Of a stretch of 58,089 nucleotides of DNA, positions 38,501 through 47,999 are shown piece after piece; position 1 is the first letter of the stretch; every line of letters begins with the position of its first letter. The notes under the pieces were generated by a model. That model made no database searches, was not told the origin of the DNA, and saw nothing but the letters and a program-made list of their open reading frames with translations. Source of the DNA: Oceanospirillaceae bacterium (GTDB taxonomy: Bacteria; Pseudomonadota; Gammaproteobacteria; Pseudomonadales; Oceanobacteraceae); contig PBQA01000012.1 in the NCBI GenBank assembly GCA_002724925.1, forward strand, positions 1 through 58,089, given 5' to 3'. Both the position numbers and the translations under genes were made by a program.

Positions 38501-41500
38501 GTTCTGCCTCCGTGGTGGACGGCAATGTCAGCTACACCCCGAATGAAAACTTCAACGGCAGCGACAGCTTCACTGTTCAGGTAACTGACGGCACAGCCAC
38601 TGACATTATCGTCGTTAATGTGACGGTCACCGCGGTGAATGAAGCCCCCGAGATTAATCAGTCGGAAGCTTCTGTAACGACTGACGAAGACACTGAGGGC
38701 ACGACCACACTGACGGCAACTGATACTGATGGCGATGTCCTGAGCTGGTCGGTCTCCAGTGCAGCGAGCAACGGCTTGGCGACTGTGACCGGTGGCAACG
38801 TCACCTACACCCCGAATGAGAACTTCAACGGCAGCGACAGCTTCACTGTTCTGCTTTCTGATGGTGAGCTGAGCGATACGATTGAAGTGTCCGTGACCGT
38901 GAATGAGCTGAACGATGCGCCAGTTATCGATCAGGGCGCAACGACCATACTGACGACCGACGAAGACGAAGAACAGACGCTCGTACTGTCTGCTTCTGAC
39001 GTTGAAAATGACAGCCTGAACTGGTCTGTTAGCAGTGCAGCCGCTAACGGTTTTGCCAGTGTGGTTGATGGTACGGTGACCTATCAGCCAGCGCCTGACT
39101 TCAATGGTACCGATGCCTTTGTTGTGATGGTGTCTGACGGTACTGATAGCGCGACGATTGCAGTCAGCGTGACGGTGAATGCCGTTAATGACCTGCCAGA
39201 AATCACCTCGTCCGCAATAACGACGGCAACCGAAGGCGTCGAATATTCTTACGCTGTTCTGGCGAGCGACGTCGAAGACGATTCTCTGACCTTCTCTCTG
39301 AATACGGCACCTGCGGGCATGAGCATCAGCAGCAGCGGTGTGATCACCTGGACGCCAGCAGACGGCATCAGCACCGCCAACGTGATTGTGGCTGTGTCTG
39401 ATGGTAGCGACAGTGGCAGTGTCACTCAGTCGTTCACGATTGCAGTGACCGATGTAAACGATGCCCCAGTGATTACCTCGGTGGCTCCAACGTCTGTCAT
39501 ATTGGGTGAGGAATACACCTATACGCCAAGCGCCACCGATGCCGAAAACGACCCCCTGACCTGGAGTCTGACTCAGAAGCCAGCCGGCATGACGATCAAT
39601 GTAACAACCGGTGCGATCAGCTGGACACCAGCCGAAGCAGGTAGCAGTGGCACTGTGCGTCTGGTCGCCAACGATGGCAACAGTGATTCTGTGGCCCAGA
39701 CCTTCGTGATTACTGTGTCTGAGCCAGACAACGAAGCGCCGGTCATCGGTCAGGGCGAAACAGGCACGCTGACCACTGATGAAGATACTCAGGGCAGTAC
39801 TACTCTTACCGCCACCGACACTAACGGTGACAGCCTGAGCTGGTCGGTATCCAGCCCGGCGAGTAACGGCAGTGCTGCGGTCGTGGGTGGCAATGTCACC
39901 TATACGCCAACCGCAAACTTCAATGGCAACGACAGCTTTACCGTTCAGGTGTCTGATGGTTCTCTGACCGATACCATTTTGGTGAACGTGACTGTGAGCG
40001 CGGTGAATGATCTGCCAGTTATTGCACAAGGTACGGGAACGGCGCTGACCACCCCAGAAAATACCGCAACGGGCGTGACTCTGAGCGCGTCTGATGTCGA
40101 TGGAGATAGCCTGAGCTGGTCGATCAGTACCGCTGCTTCTGATGGCTCGGCAAATGTGACGGCTGGCAATGTCAGCTACACCCCGAATGCCGGTTTCAAT
40201 GGCAATGACAGCTTCACGGTTCAGGTCTTTGATGGCACGGCACCAGTCAGCTTCGTTGTAAATGTCGAAGTGACTGCGATGAACGATGCGCCTGTGATTG
40301 ATCAGGAAACGGCCTCTGTTTCGACGTCTGAAGACACTCAGGGTACGACTGCTCTGACGGCTACCGATATTGATAGCGCCAGCCTGAGCTGGACCGTTTC
40401 AGTTGCGGCCAGCCATGGTTCGGCGGCTGTGTCCGATGGTAATGTCACCTACACCCCGAATGAAAACTTTAATGGCAGCGACAGCTTCACCGTTCAGGTG
40501 TCTGATGGTGAGTTGAGCGACAGCATTGTGGTCAGCGTGACCGTAACCGCAGTGAATGATGCGCCGGTCTTTGCTAATGCCGCGTCTACTTCGGCCGTGG
40601 AAGGCAGTGAGTACAGCTATCAGGCGGTCATCACTGACCCGGATGATGTCAACAACGGTACCGATCTGACCTTCACTCTGGATCAGGCGTCGATTGATGC
40701 GGGCCTGACTGTGTCTGGTACCGGCCTGGTGACCTGGACGCCAGATAACGGCGTGACCTCAACCTCGGTGTCACTGAGCGTAGCGGATGGTGGTGAAGAC
40801 GGAGCGTCTGCGGCGGTTCAGAACTGGACCATCACCGTCGACAGCGTGAACGACGCCCCTGTGATTACCTCCGAAGCGCCAACGACAGCGACTGAAGGGG
40901 TGGAATACCAGTACTCGATTCAGGTGAATGATCCGGACGACGCCAATAACGGCACCGATCTGATCTTTACCCCTGTATTGGTTCCTGAAGGTATGTCGGT
41001 ATCGAACATGGGCCTGGTGACCTGGACGCCAGCAAACGGTGTTGAATCTGCGAATGTCGAAGTGCAGGTACGCGACGGCGGTGAAAGTGGTGCGCTTCCA
41101 GACAGCCAGAGCTGGACCATCACCGTATCTCCGGTGAACGATGCACCTGTTATTGATCAGGGTGAGTCTGCATCTCTGACTACTGATGAAGATATGGTTC
41201 AGCAGCTAACTCTGACAGCGACTGACATCGACTCTGAAACACTGACCTGGAGCATCAGCAGTGCGGCAACCAATGGTACCGCTACCGTTGCTGCGGGATC
41301 TGTCAGCTACACGCCAGATGCGGACTTTAACGGCAGCGACAGCTTCACTGTCGAAGTATCAGACGGTGTTGAAGCGGATTTGATTCAGGTGAACGTGACG
41401 GTTAACGCAGTGAACGATGCCGCTGTATTCACCTCGACGCCGGTTACCAGCGCGACAGAGGGGCAGTTGTATAGCTATCAAGCTGCTGCTACTGACGTGG

Positions 41501-44500
41501 ATGGCGATGAGCTGAACTTCAGCCTGCCAGTGAAACCAGCAGGCATGAGCATCAACGTAACCAGTGGTGAAATGACCTGGACGCCAGCCAACGGTGTTGA
41601 ATCTGCGAACGTGACCGTGCGTGTTAACGACGGTACTACAGATACGAACCAGAGCTTCAGCATCGTGGTAACTCCGGTGAATAACGCACCGGTGGTTACT
41701 TCATCACCAGTGACGACTGCGACAGAAGGTCAGGCCTACAGCTATCTGGTAATGGCAGACGATATGGACAGCGAAGTGCTGACTTTCAGCCTGACTTCTG
41801 CGCCAGAAGGCATGAGCATTGATGATGAAACAGGAGCGATCAGCTGGACGCCTGCGAACGGTGTTGAGTCTGCGTCAGTGACTGTTGAAGTCTCTGATGG
41901 TGAGCTGAGCGATAGTCAGACATTTACTGTCTCTGTATCTGCCGTCAACGACGCACCTGCGATAGATCAGGGTGATTCCACGGCGCTGACAACAGATGAA
42001 GACGCGAGCCAGACACTGGCACTGACGGCCACAGACATTGACGGCGACAGTCTGAGCTGGAGCGTTACTTCTGGTGCAGCTAATGGTGAAGCATCCGTCG
42101 ATGGCAGCGGCCTGGTAAATTATGTACCAGCAGCTGACTTCAATGGTTCTGACGTGTTCACCGTTCAGGTAAGCGATGCCGGGTTGACTGATACCATCAC
42201 TGTTAACGTGACGGTAACTCCAGTGAATGATGCGCCTGTCGTTGTTGAAGGTAATGCAGTATCGATTACCACTGCAGAAGATACAGAAAAGAGCCTGACG
42301 TTGAACGCCAGTGATATTGATGGTGACAGCCTGAGCTGGTCCGTCGCTTCACCAGCCAGCAATGGTTCTGCGACTGTTTCGGCGGGCGTGGTGAACTATG
42401 CTCCAGGCGCCAGCTTCAATGGTAACGACAGCTTTGCGGTCGCAGTGACGGACGGCACTGATACAGTGACTGTTCAGGTAAATGTCACCGTCACCGCTGA
42501 AAACGACGCCCCAGTGATCGATCAGGAAACTGCGTCTATCGCAACGGATGAAGATACGCAGGGCAGTGTAACGCTCAGCGCAAGCGACCCAGAAGGTACG
42601 GCTCTGAACTGGACGATCAGCTCAGCTGCTGCAAATGGCTCTGCTGGTGTCAGCGCTAGTGGTGTCGTCACTTACGATCCCGAAGCAAACTTTAACGGTA
42701 CAGATAGCTTCACCGTCATGGTTTCGGATGGCGATCTGAACGACACCCGTGTTGTTAACGTTGTCGTATCAGCAGTAAATGATGCGCCTGAAATCACAGA
42801 AGGTGAGACGGCTTCTCTGAGCACCGACGAAGACAACATGGGCAGCGTTACTCTGAATGCTACTGATGTTGAGGGTGACACCATCAACTGGAGTATTGGG
42901 TCTCAAGCCAGCGATGGCACTGCGGTTGTGTCAGGTACGGGTACCAGCCAGACCGTGAATTACACACCAGCAGCTGACTTCAATGGCACCGATAGCTTTG
43001 TTGTTGCGATCGACGATGGCACAGATACCGATAGCATCATCGTCAATGTGACGGTAGTGGCCGCCAACGACGCGCCAGTTATCACTTCAACCGAAGTAAC
43101 AACAGCGACAGAAGGCGAGGCCTATCAGTACACAGTAGCTGCTAACGACGTCGATGGCGATGCGCTGACCTTCAGCCTGACAGAAGCACCAGAAGGCATG
43201 GTGATCTCTGGAAGCACCATTAACTGGACACCAGAAAACGGTGTTGAGACAGCGAACGTGACCGTGACTGTGGCTGACGCTACAGCAGAGGCTACACAAA
43301 GCTTCACTATTGTCGTAACTCCGGTTAACGATGCCCCTGCGATTACGTCTTCAGCAGTTACCTCTGCAACCGAAGGCAGTGAGTACACTTACCAGGTAGT
43401 CGCAGAAGATATCGACAGCACAGAGCTGGCTTATAGTCTGACTGAAGCGCCAGAGGGAATGACAATATCCGGCAATACCATCAGCTGGACACCAGCCAAT
43501 GGTGTTGAGTCGGCGAATGTGACTGTCGAAGTTTCGGACGGCAATCTGAGCGATAGCCAGAGCTTTACCATTACGGTTAGCGCAACCAACGATGCGCCTG
43601 AAATTGATCAGGGTGCCGTTACTGTGCTGACAACAGATGAAGACACCTCGACAACACTGAATCTGACCGCGACTGACGTAGACAGCGAAAGCCTGACCTG
43701 GCGCATCAGTGCTGCGTCAGAAAATGGCAGCGCGAGCGTTGATGCTTCGGGCGTCGTCAGCTACGAACCAGCCGCTGACTTTAACGGCAGCGATAGCTTC
43801 GAAGTAGAGGTCAGCGATAGCGAACTGACGGATAGCATCGTCGTTAGCGTAACGGTTAATCCGGTTGCCGATGCGCCAGTGATTGCCGAAGGCGCGAGTG
43901 CTTCACGTACCACCAACGAAGATCAGCCACTGACCTTTGCGTTGAACGCCAGCGATGTCGACAGCGCGACGATCAACTGGAGCATCAGTGGTGCAGCCAG
44001 CAACGGTTCTGCGACGGTTTCAGGTACGGGTACGACTCAATCTGTGAACTATGTGCCGAATCAGAACTTCAATGGTACTGACAGCTTTGTTGTGCAGGTA
44101 TCGGACGGTTCGCTGAACAGCACGATCGCAGTGACAGTGACGGTGAATGCAGTCAACGACCTGCCAGAGATCACGTCTATAGCACCTGTGGTTGCAACGG
44201 AAGGTGAGCTCTATACGTATCTGCCAACGGCGACCGATGTAGAAGGTGATGCTCTGACCTGGAACGTAGGTACCGCACCGGCTTCCATGACGGTGAACCC
44301 TGCGACCGGTGAACTGAACTGGACGCCGGCTGAAGGTGTAACTTCTGCGGATGTGACTCTGCTGGTCAACGACGGTGGTGCTAACGTGACTCAGGCCTTC
44401 ACCATTACTGTGACGGCAGTGAATAACGCACCAGTGATTACTGAGGGTGACACGGCCAGTGTGACCATGTCTGAAGACGGCGCGCCAACAGCCTTTGCTC

Positions 44501-47500
44501 TGGTTCTGAATGCGACCGACAGCGACCACGCCGGCACTGAGCTGACCTGGTCGGTCAGCGCGGCTGCGGGCAACGGTACAGCGACAGTATCTGGCACCGG
44601 TTTGAGCAAAACCGTGAATTACTCTCCGGACGCTGGTTTCTCAGGCAGCGACAGCTTCACTGTGCAGGTTTCTGATGGTGAGCTGAGCGACAGCATCATC
44701 GTCAATGTGACGGTAGAAGCAGTGAACGCTGCACCTGTGATTGATCAGGGCGATACCACCGCCATGACACTGGATGAAGACGGTACTCAGACATTGTCTC
44801 TGAGCGCGACTGACAGCGACGGTGATTCACTGACCTGGAACATCACTTCCTCGGCCAGCAATGGCGGTGTGAATGTCGATACGAACGGTCTGGTGACGTA
44901 CGTTCCTGACGGTGACTTCAATGGCAGTGACAGCTTCACCGTTCAGGTGTCTGACAGCGAACTGACTGACAGTATTACCGTTAGCGTGACTGTGAACCCG
45001 GTGAACGATGTACCTGTTATCACAGAGGGCGCATCGGTAACGCTTGAAGTTAACGAAGACAGCTCTGACTCAGTCACTTTCACTGCGACGGATGCTGACA
45101 ATGATCCTCTGACCTGGTCTATCTCTTCTGGGGCTGTAGAAGGCATCGTAACTCAGACTGGCTCTGAATTCAGTTATGCGCCTGCTGCTGACTTCAATGG
45201 CAGCGATAGCTTTGTCGTTCAGGTGAGTGACGGTACTGCTACTGGCACAAGCACCGTCAATGTGACCGTGATCGCTGTGAATGACGCACCGGTTGTTACC
45301 TCTGCGCCAGTGACGACAGCCAGTGAGTATCAGGTTTATGCATACGATGTGACGGCCACTGATGCTGAGGGGGATGCGGTAAGCTACTCGCTGAACACAG
45401 CACCTACAGGCATGACCATGAGTGCAGCCGGTGAAATCCGCTGGATTCCGGAATCTGCGGGTACCTATAGCGTTGTAGTGAATGCGACGGATGGCTCTGA
45501 TGCCGGTACTCAAAGCTTTGATATCACCGTTAACGCCGAGCCTGCTGTAGCCGGTCGCGCCGTGAAGGGTGTGTTGGCTAATGCGCCAGTGGAAGCTGCG
45601 GTCTATGCCGGTCTGGATGCCGAAGGAGAGCACAGCTGGAACGTTATTGGCACCACCACCACAGATGCGAATGGTTACTTCGGGTTCAGCCTGGGTACTC
45701 AGTCAGCACCAGTGCGTGTACGTGTGACGACGGATGCTGAGACGACGATGGTGTGTGATACGCCAAGTGGCTGTCTGATCTCTCCTCCAGCAGTATTCGG
45801 TGAGAGCGGTACACCAGCGGCCGGTATGGTTCTGGATACTATTGTCTCTGGCGCTGACTTTGCTGGTCCGCTGGCGGTGACTCCAATGACGCATATGGCC
45901 GCTACCTGGCTACAGGCCTTCCCGCAGGCGCTGGATGACAACAACGTGTTGTTGGCTCACAAACGTCTCGCGGCTCTGTTCGGCTTCACTGATGACACTT
46001 ACGTCAGCCAGCGTGTGCCAGACCTGACGGATGCCTTCGAGCGCAACTTTGCACTGAGCAGTAACGAGCAGGCTCTGCGTCACTCAATCTTCTCTGCGAG
46101 CCTGCAGGAGACGGCCATCGTTGCCAGCCTGCCGATTGATAGTGTGACTGAAAACATTGGTCTCATCTTCGGTCTGTTGGGTGGTCAGATGCCGCTGAAA
46201 TCCGGCGAGCTGGATGTAAGCACACTGGGTCTGACTGATCCTGATACTGAAGAGCCGATCACTACGGTCAGCTATACGGGCTTCGATACTTTCGTCGCCA
46301 GTGCTGAAACCGTAGGGCAGTTCATCAATGACGGTAGTCTCGACAGCATGATTGCCGGTTTCGGAAGCCTGGTGACCGATTGGACGCCAGAGCTGGCGGA
46401 CCCATCTATCTGTCTGGTGACCGACAATCCTGAACTGGATCGTACAGAGTGCCGCAACGTTACAACCATTGGTGAGGCTACAGGCTACGATGCAGCGAAC
46501 TTCGCACGTGCACTAGCACCAATCGATGTAGCAGGCGGTTATCTGGACGATGCGCAGGCAGCAGAGCTGGCGAACGGTAATACCGTGAACCGTGATCTGG
46601 GCTGGTTGTATGTTGATGGTAACGCGCAGACTAACACGGCGGAAATGCTCTCGGGTTTGTCGACCGCACTCGGATATGGTGTTCAGACCTCTGCCTGTGT
46701 GCCTCAATTTGCGAACAATCAGGGTTGTAGTATCGATCCCGCGGTTGGCTACGAGACATTGTCGACATCAATCACGAACTGCCGACACTCATCTATTTTC
46801 ACCACGCGAGATGAGTCTTGTACTCTGACTATTGGCGGTACGGCTAACGGACAGACTTTCAGTTTAAGTTCACGAGTACCTGATATCCGCACTATGCTTG
46901 GTGGTGATCGTTTAGGACCGCCTGACTTCAGTGCGGGTCCACTACCACTGTGCTTTAACGGTACTATCAGCAACTCAGTTGCGACGATGAATCTTAGTAA
47001 CTTCTGTGTGATTCTGAATGTGTCAGACAGTCGTTATGAATTGTTGCAACCTTTTGAGAGTCTGAATGCACTGGAGTACGCGAATATCGGTACCGAGGGA
47101 TCAGCTGCGTACAATGCTATGCAGGATCTTCTTGCTGAAGTAGTTCTTGAGGTCTCTGCAACTGGTGGGCTCAGCTTGACCAGTCAGGATAATAGTATTG
47201 GCACCTACAGCATGAGCAATATTGATATGTCGTTTGTGTTTGACCGTGAAAGCCTGGTTGATCTGAATAAAGGCACGCCAGTGTTCGATTTCGAGGTGGC
47301 CTCGTTCAGCCGTACCAACCCTTGGGGTGAGACACTGAACTCGGTGCCAGGTCACCCGATGTTCAAATTGCAGGTGGATGACACCAGTATCCTGACTGGC
47401 CGTAACGTGAAAGATAACGTCGGTGTTCCTCCGACACTGTCTGTCACTAATGCGACAGTAGAAGGTCTTGGTCCTGTGGTGGACGTTGCAAAAGAGTACG

Positions 47501-47934
47501 CATTGAGCCTCATCGATACTACCGTTGTTGTACCTGAGCGTACGCAAGAGGAGTGGGATGCGATCATCGCTGAGGTTGAAGCTAACCTGGCGTACAACGG
47601 TACGATTACCAGCACGATTCAGGACCCATCGGCAGGGGATCGCACTTACATCGCAACACTGACGCCAGAGGGCAATGTGTTCATCAGTCAGGAGAACAGC
47701 ACGGCGAATGCTATGCAGCTGTACCTGTCTGGTGCGACAGGCTACATCTACGCTGATGAAACGCTGGTGGCGACTGCTCACCTGGGTAACAGTCAGGATG
47801 GTATGTTGCTGAGCTTTGTTGACGGTACTCAGCGTAGCTACACTAACGCTAACCCGAATCTATCGGGACAGTTGGATAGCTTCCTCGAGTTCCTGCAGGT
47901 TCTGGTTCCACCGGCTGAAGAAACAGCGCCTTAA
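35512..47934 (+). CDS. Giant Ig/cadherin-repeat lipoprotein (4140 aa)
   Basis: A predicted outer-membrane lipoprotein adhesin. The TTG start is supported by AGAGGAG; the signal ends LAAC with Cys19 as lipid site and Ser at +2 (not an inner-membrane retention signal). Residues about 45-3340 hold some 35 tandem modules of 80-95 residues. Eighteen are 'tandem-95'/cadherin-like (each with FNGSDSFTVQVSDG), about 15 are putative-Ig-type (each with a WTPANG-like motif), and two copies are of a third type (WFEYQ...DDENNGTD). Residues about 3343-4140 form a non-repetitive C-terminal region starting AGRAVKGVLANAPVEAAVYA, with VTPMTHMAATW. No RTX repeats, no autotransporter barrel and no LapG-type processing site were noticed. 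It probably extends far from the cell and binds a surface, partner cell or glycan (inference). Confidence 0.93.
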   Translation: MNNFRTALLVPLVAGLAACSSGGSDGDDPRVPDPVDGGGQAPVALDFASTPEGNPVEDERWQYQIETNLADSESLVFSLISGPAGMEVSTDGIVTWTPTDEHGDTVDATLQATYDDGETRLTAQQTLTLQVVHVNDKPQIVSDEPDSAVLGGWFEYQIEVEDPDDENNGTDILFSASLPFVSESRLENYQLEVSPTGLVTLFIPEDFLEDLDTEETGIDKVLIVSVTVTDGEEDWRTTLNIPARQRWNLLVVEANLPPVITSEPVITATEDTAYEYQVEAVDIAGETDLGFEIDDDLTYTLTDAPDGMTISATGLIEWTPTEQGAEPYLENVTVVVADGGEDGVEPATQSFAIDVTPVNDAPALTGSPISFVEVGTTYSYQLVVFDTDDINIETDLTFSLLTSPEGMEVDERGLVTWMPEVTSGTFTVEASVADGGEDGAEAATQSWTIEVRGGDNLAPVIDQGETTTLTTAEDNAGGVTLTASDVNGDTLGWSILSDAGNGSATVSAQGEVTYTPDLNFNGSDTFTVQVSDGALTDSIDVSVTITAINDKPVIVSEKPTSAVKGAWFEYQMEVTDADDENNGTDLTFTASLPLVSEANRPQYNLSVSSTGVVRVYVPTSYSYSVLRLRVGVTDGEEDWRNGINVAPYQFWDLAVIDGNTAPVITSEAVTTATEDALYSYQVAAEDSAGETAEGDPLQDELTYSLTEAPAGMTISDTGLIQWTPAENGASSYSENVTVIVADGGENDVEAATQSFTVTVTPVNDSPVLSGTPTSFVQLGNSYSYQLEVADADDANNGNDLTFNLVTAPSGMTVSDIGLVDWTPAVAAGVYNVSVSVVDGGEDGAIPATLAWTVEVRAAANVAPVINEESASIEVDEDTQGNETLTATDANGDTLTWSVISAASNGSATATGGNLTYTPAANFHGSDSFTVQVSDGDLTDSIVVNVTVNSVNDLPVIDQGATTSLTTPENTEGNITLTASDADDDSLSWSVSAAATHGSASVVDGNVSYTPNENFNGSDSFTVQVTDGTATDIIVVNVTVTAVNEAPEINQSEASVTTDEDTEGTTTLTATDTDGDVLSWSVSSAASNGLATVTGGNVTYTPNENFNGSDSFTVLLSDGELSDTIEVSVTVNELNDAPVIDQGATTILTTDEDEEQTLVLSASDVENDSLNWSVSSAAANGFASVVDGTVTYQPAPDFNGTDAFVVMVSDGTDSATIAVSVTVNAVNDLPEITSSAITTATEGVEYSYAVLASDVEDDSLTFSLNTAPAGMSISSSGVITWTPADGISTANVIVAVSDGSDSGSVTQSFTIAVTDVNDAPVITSVAPTSVILGEEYTYTPSATDAENDPLTWSLTQKPAGMTINVTTGAISWTPAEAGSSGTVRLVANDGNSDSVAQTFVITVSEPDNEAPVIGQGETGTLTTDEDTQGSTTLTATDTNGDSLSWSVSSPASNGSAAVVGGNVTYTPTANFNGNDSFTVQVSDGSLTDTILVNVTVSAVNDLPVIAQGTGTALTTPENTATGVTLSASDVDGDSLSWSISTAASDGSANVTAGNVSYTPNAGFNGNDSFTVQVFDGTAPVSFVVNVEVTAMNDAPVIDQETASVSTSEDTQGTTALTATDIDSASLSWTVSVAASHGSAAVSDGNVTYTPNENFNGSDSFTVQVSDGELSDSIVVSVTVTAVNDAPVFANAASTSAVEGSEYSYQAVITDPDDVNNGTDLTFTLDQASIDAGLTVSGTGLVTWTPDNGVTSTSVSLSVADGGEDGASAAVQNWTITVDSVNDAPVITSEAPTTATEGVEYQYSIQVNDPDDANNGTDLIFTPVLVPEGMSVSNMGLVTWTPANGVESANVEVQVRDGGESGALPDSQSWTITVSPVNDAPVIDQGESASLTTDEDMVQQLTLTATDIDSETLTWSISSAATNGTATVAAGSVSYTPDADFNGSDSFTVEVSDGVEADLIQVNVTVNAVNDAAVFTSTPVTSATEGQLYSYQAAATDVDGDELNFSLPVKPAGMSINVTSGEMTWTPANGVESANVTVRVNDGTTDTNQSFSIVVTPVNNAPVVTSSPVTTATEGQAYSYLVMADDMDSEVLTFSLTSAPEGMSIDDETGAISWTPANGVESASVTVEVSDGELSDSQTFTVSVSAVNDAPAIDQGDSTALTTDEDASQTLALTATDIDGDSLSWSVTSGAANGEASVDGSGLVNYVPAADFNGSDVFTVQVSDAGLTDTITVNVTVTPVNDAPVVVEGNAVSITTAEDTEKSLTLNASDIDGDSLSWSVASPASNGSATVSAGVVNYAPGASFNGNDSFAVAVTDGTDTVTVQVNVTVTAENDAPVIDQETASIATDEDTQGSVTLSASDPEGTALNWTISSAAANGSAGVSASGVVTYDPEANFNGTDSFTVMVSDGDLNDTRVVNVVVSAVNDAPEITEGETASLSTDEDNMGSVTLNATDVEGDTINWSIGSQASDGTAVVSGTGTSQTVNYTPAADFNGTDSFVVAIDDGTDTDSIIVNVTVVAANDAPVITSTEVTTATEGEAYQYTVAANDVDGDALTFSLTEAPEGMVISGSTINWTPENGVETANVTVTVADATAEATQSFTIVVTPVNDAPAITSSAVTSATEGSEYTYQVVAEDIDSTELAYSLTEAPEGMTISGNTISWTPANGVESANVTVEVSDGNLSDSQSFTITVSATNDAPEIDQGAVTVLTTDEDTSTTLNLTATDVDSESLTWRISAASENGSASVDASGVVSYEPAADFNGSDSFEVEVSDSELTDSIVVSVTVNPVADAPVIAEGASASRTTNEDQPLTFALNASDVDSATINWSISGAASNGSATVSGTGTTQSVNYVPNQNFNGTDSFVVQVSDGSLNSTIAVTVTVNAVNDLPEITSIAPVVATEGELYTYLPTATDVEGDALTWNVGTAPASMTVNPATGELNWTPAEGVTSADVTLLVNDGGANVTQAFTITVTAVNNAPVITEGDTASVTMSEDGAPTAFALVLNATDSDHAGTELTWSVSAAAGNGTATVSGTGLSKTVNYSPDAGFSGSDSFTVQVSDGELSDSIIVNVTVEAVNAAPVIDQGDTTAMTLDEDGTQTLSLSATDSDGDSLTWNITSSASNGGVNVDTNGLVTYVPDGDFNGSDSFTVQVSDSELTDSITVSVTVNPVNDVPVITEGASVTLEVNEDSSDSVTFTATDADNDPLTWSISSGAVEGIVTQTGSEFSYAPAADFNGSDSFVVQVSDGTATGTSTVNVTVIAVNDAPVVTSAPVTTASEYQVYAYDVTATDAEGDAVSYSLNTAPTGMTMSAAGEIRWIPESAGTYSVVVNATDGSDAGTQSFDITVNAEPAVAGRAVKGVLANAPVEAAVYAGLDAEGEHSWNVIGTTTTDANGYFGFSLGTQSAPVRVRVTTDAETTMVCDTPSGCLISPPAVFGESGTPAAGMVLDTIVSGADFAGPLAVTPMTHMAATWLQAFPQALDDNNVLLAHKRLAALFGFTDDTYVSQRVPDLTDAFERNFALSSNEQALRHSIFSASLQETAIVASLPIDSVTENIGLIFGLLGGQMPLKSGELDVSTLGLTDPDTEEPITTVSYTGFDTFVASAETVGQFINDGSLDSMIAGFGSLVTDWTPELADPSICLVTDNPELDRTECRNVTTIGEATGYDAANFARALAPIDVAGGYLDDAQAAELANGNTVNRDLGWLYVDGNAQTNTAEMLSGLSTALGYGVQTSACVPQFANNQGCSIDPAVGYETLSTSITNCRHSSIFTTRDESCTLTIGGTANGQTFSLSSRVPDIRTMLGGDRLGPPDFSAGPLPLCFNGTISNSVATMNLSNFCVILNVSDSRYELLQPFESLNALEYANIGTEGSAAYNAMQDLLAEVVLEVSATGGLSLTSQDNSIGTYSMSNIDMSFVFDRESLVDLNKGTPVFDFEVASFSRTNPWGETLNSVPGHPMFKLQVDDTSILTGRNVKDNVGVPPTLSVTNATVEGLGPVVDVAKEYALSLIDTTVVVPERTQEEWDAIIAEVEANLAYNGTITSTIQDPSAGDRTYIATLTPEGNVFISQENSTANAMQLYLSGATGYIYADETLVATAHLGNSQDGMLLSFVDGTQRSYTNANPNLSGQLDSFLEFLQVLVPPAEETAP

Positions 47935-47959
47935 CCGGCGCTGGTTTAAGCAACAACGA

Positions 47960-47987
47960 AAAGGCCACGCTATGCGTGGCCTTTTTT
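47960..47987. terminator. Bidirectional terminator between the giant gene and the FecR gene
   Basis: AAGGCCACGC / GCGTGGCCTT with a 3-nt loop. Six T follow on the plus strand and a T-rich stretch on the minus strand. It separates two convergent transcripts. Confidence 0.88.
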
Positions 47988-47999
47988 ATGCGGCGATCG

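Noticed and set aside
38464-40029. 521-codon minus-strand open frame inside the giant gene
   Set aside because: Shadow of the repetitive plus-strand gene. Its composition (many His, Arg, Cys, Trp) and lack of a ribosome-binding site or domains mark it as non-coding.
35512-45540. Repeat array considered as CRISPR or satellite DNA
   Set aside because: Repeats are about 250-285 bp, diverged, in frame and protein-coding; there is no short repeat-spacer pattern.
35512-47934. Classification as an RTX/LapA-type type I secreted adhesin
   Set aside because: No GGxGxDxxx RTX repeats, no retention module or LapG site recognised, and an N-terminal lipobox instead.
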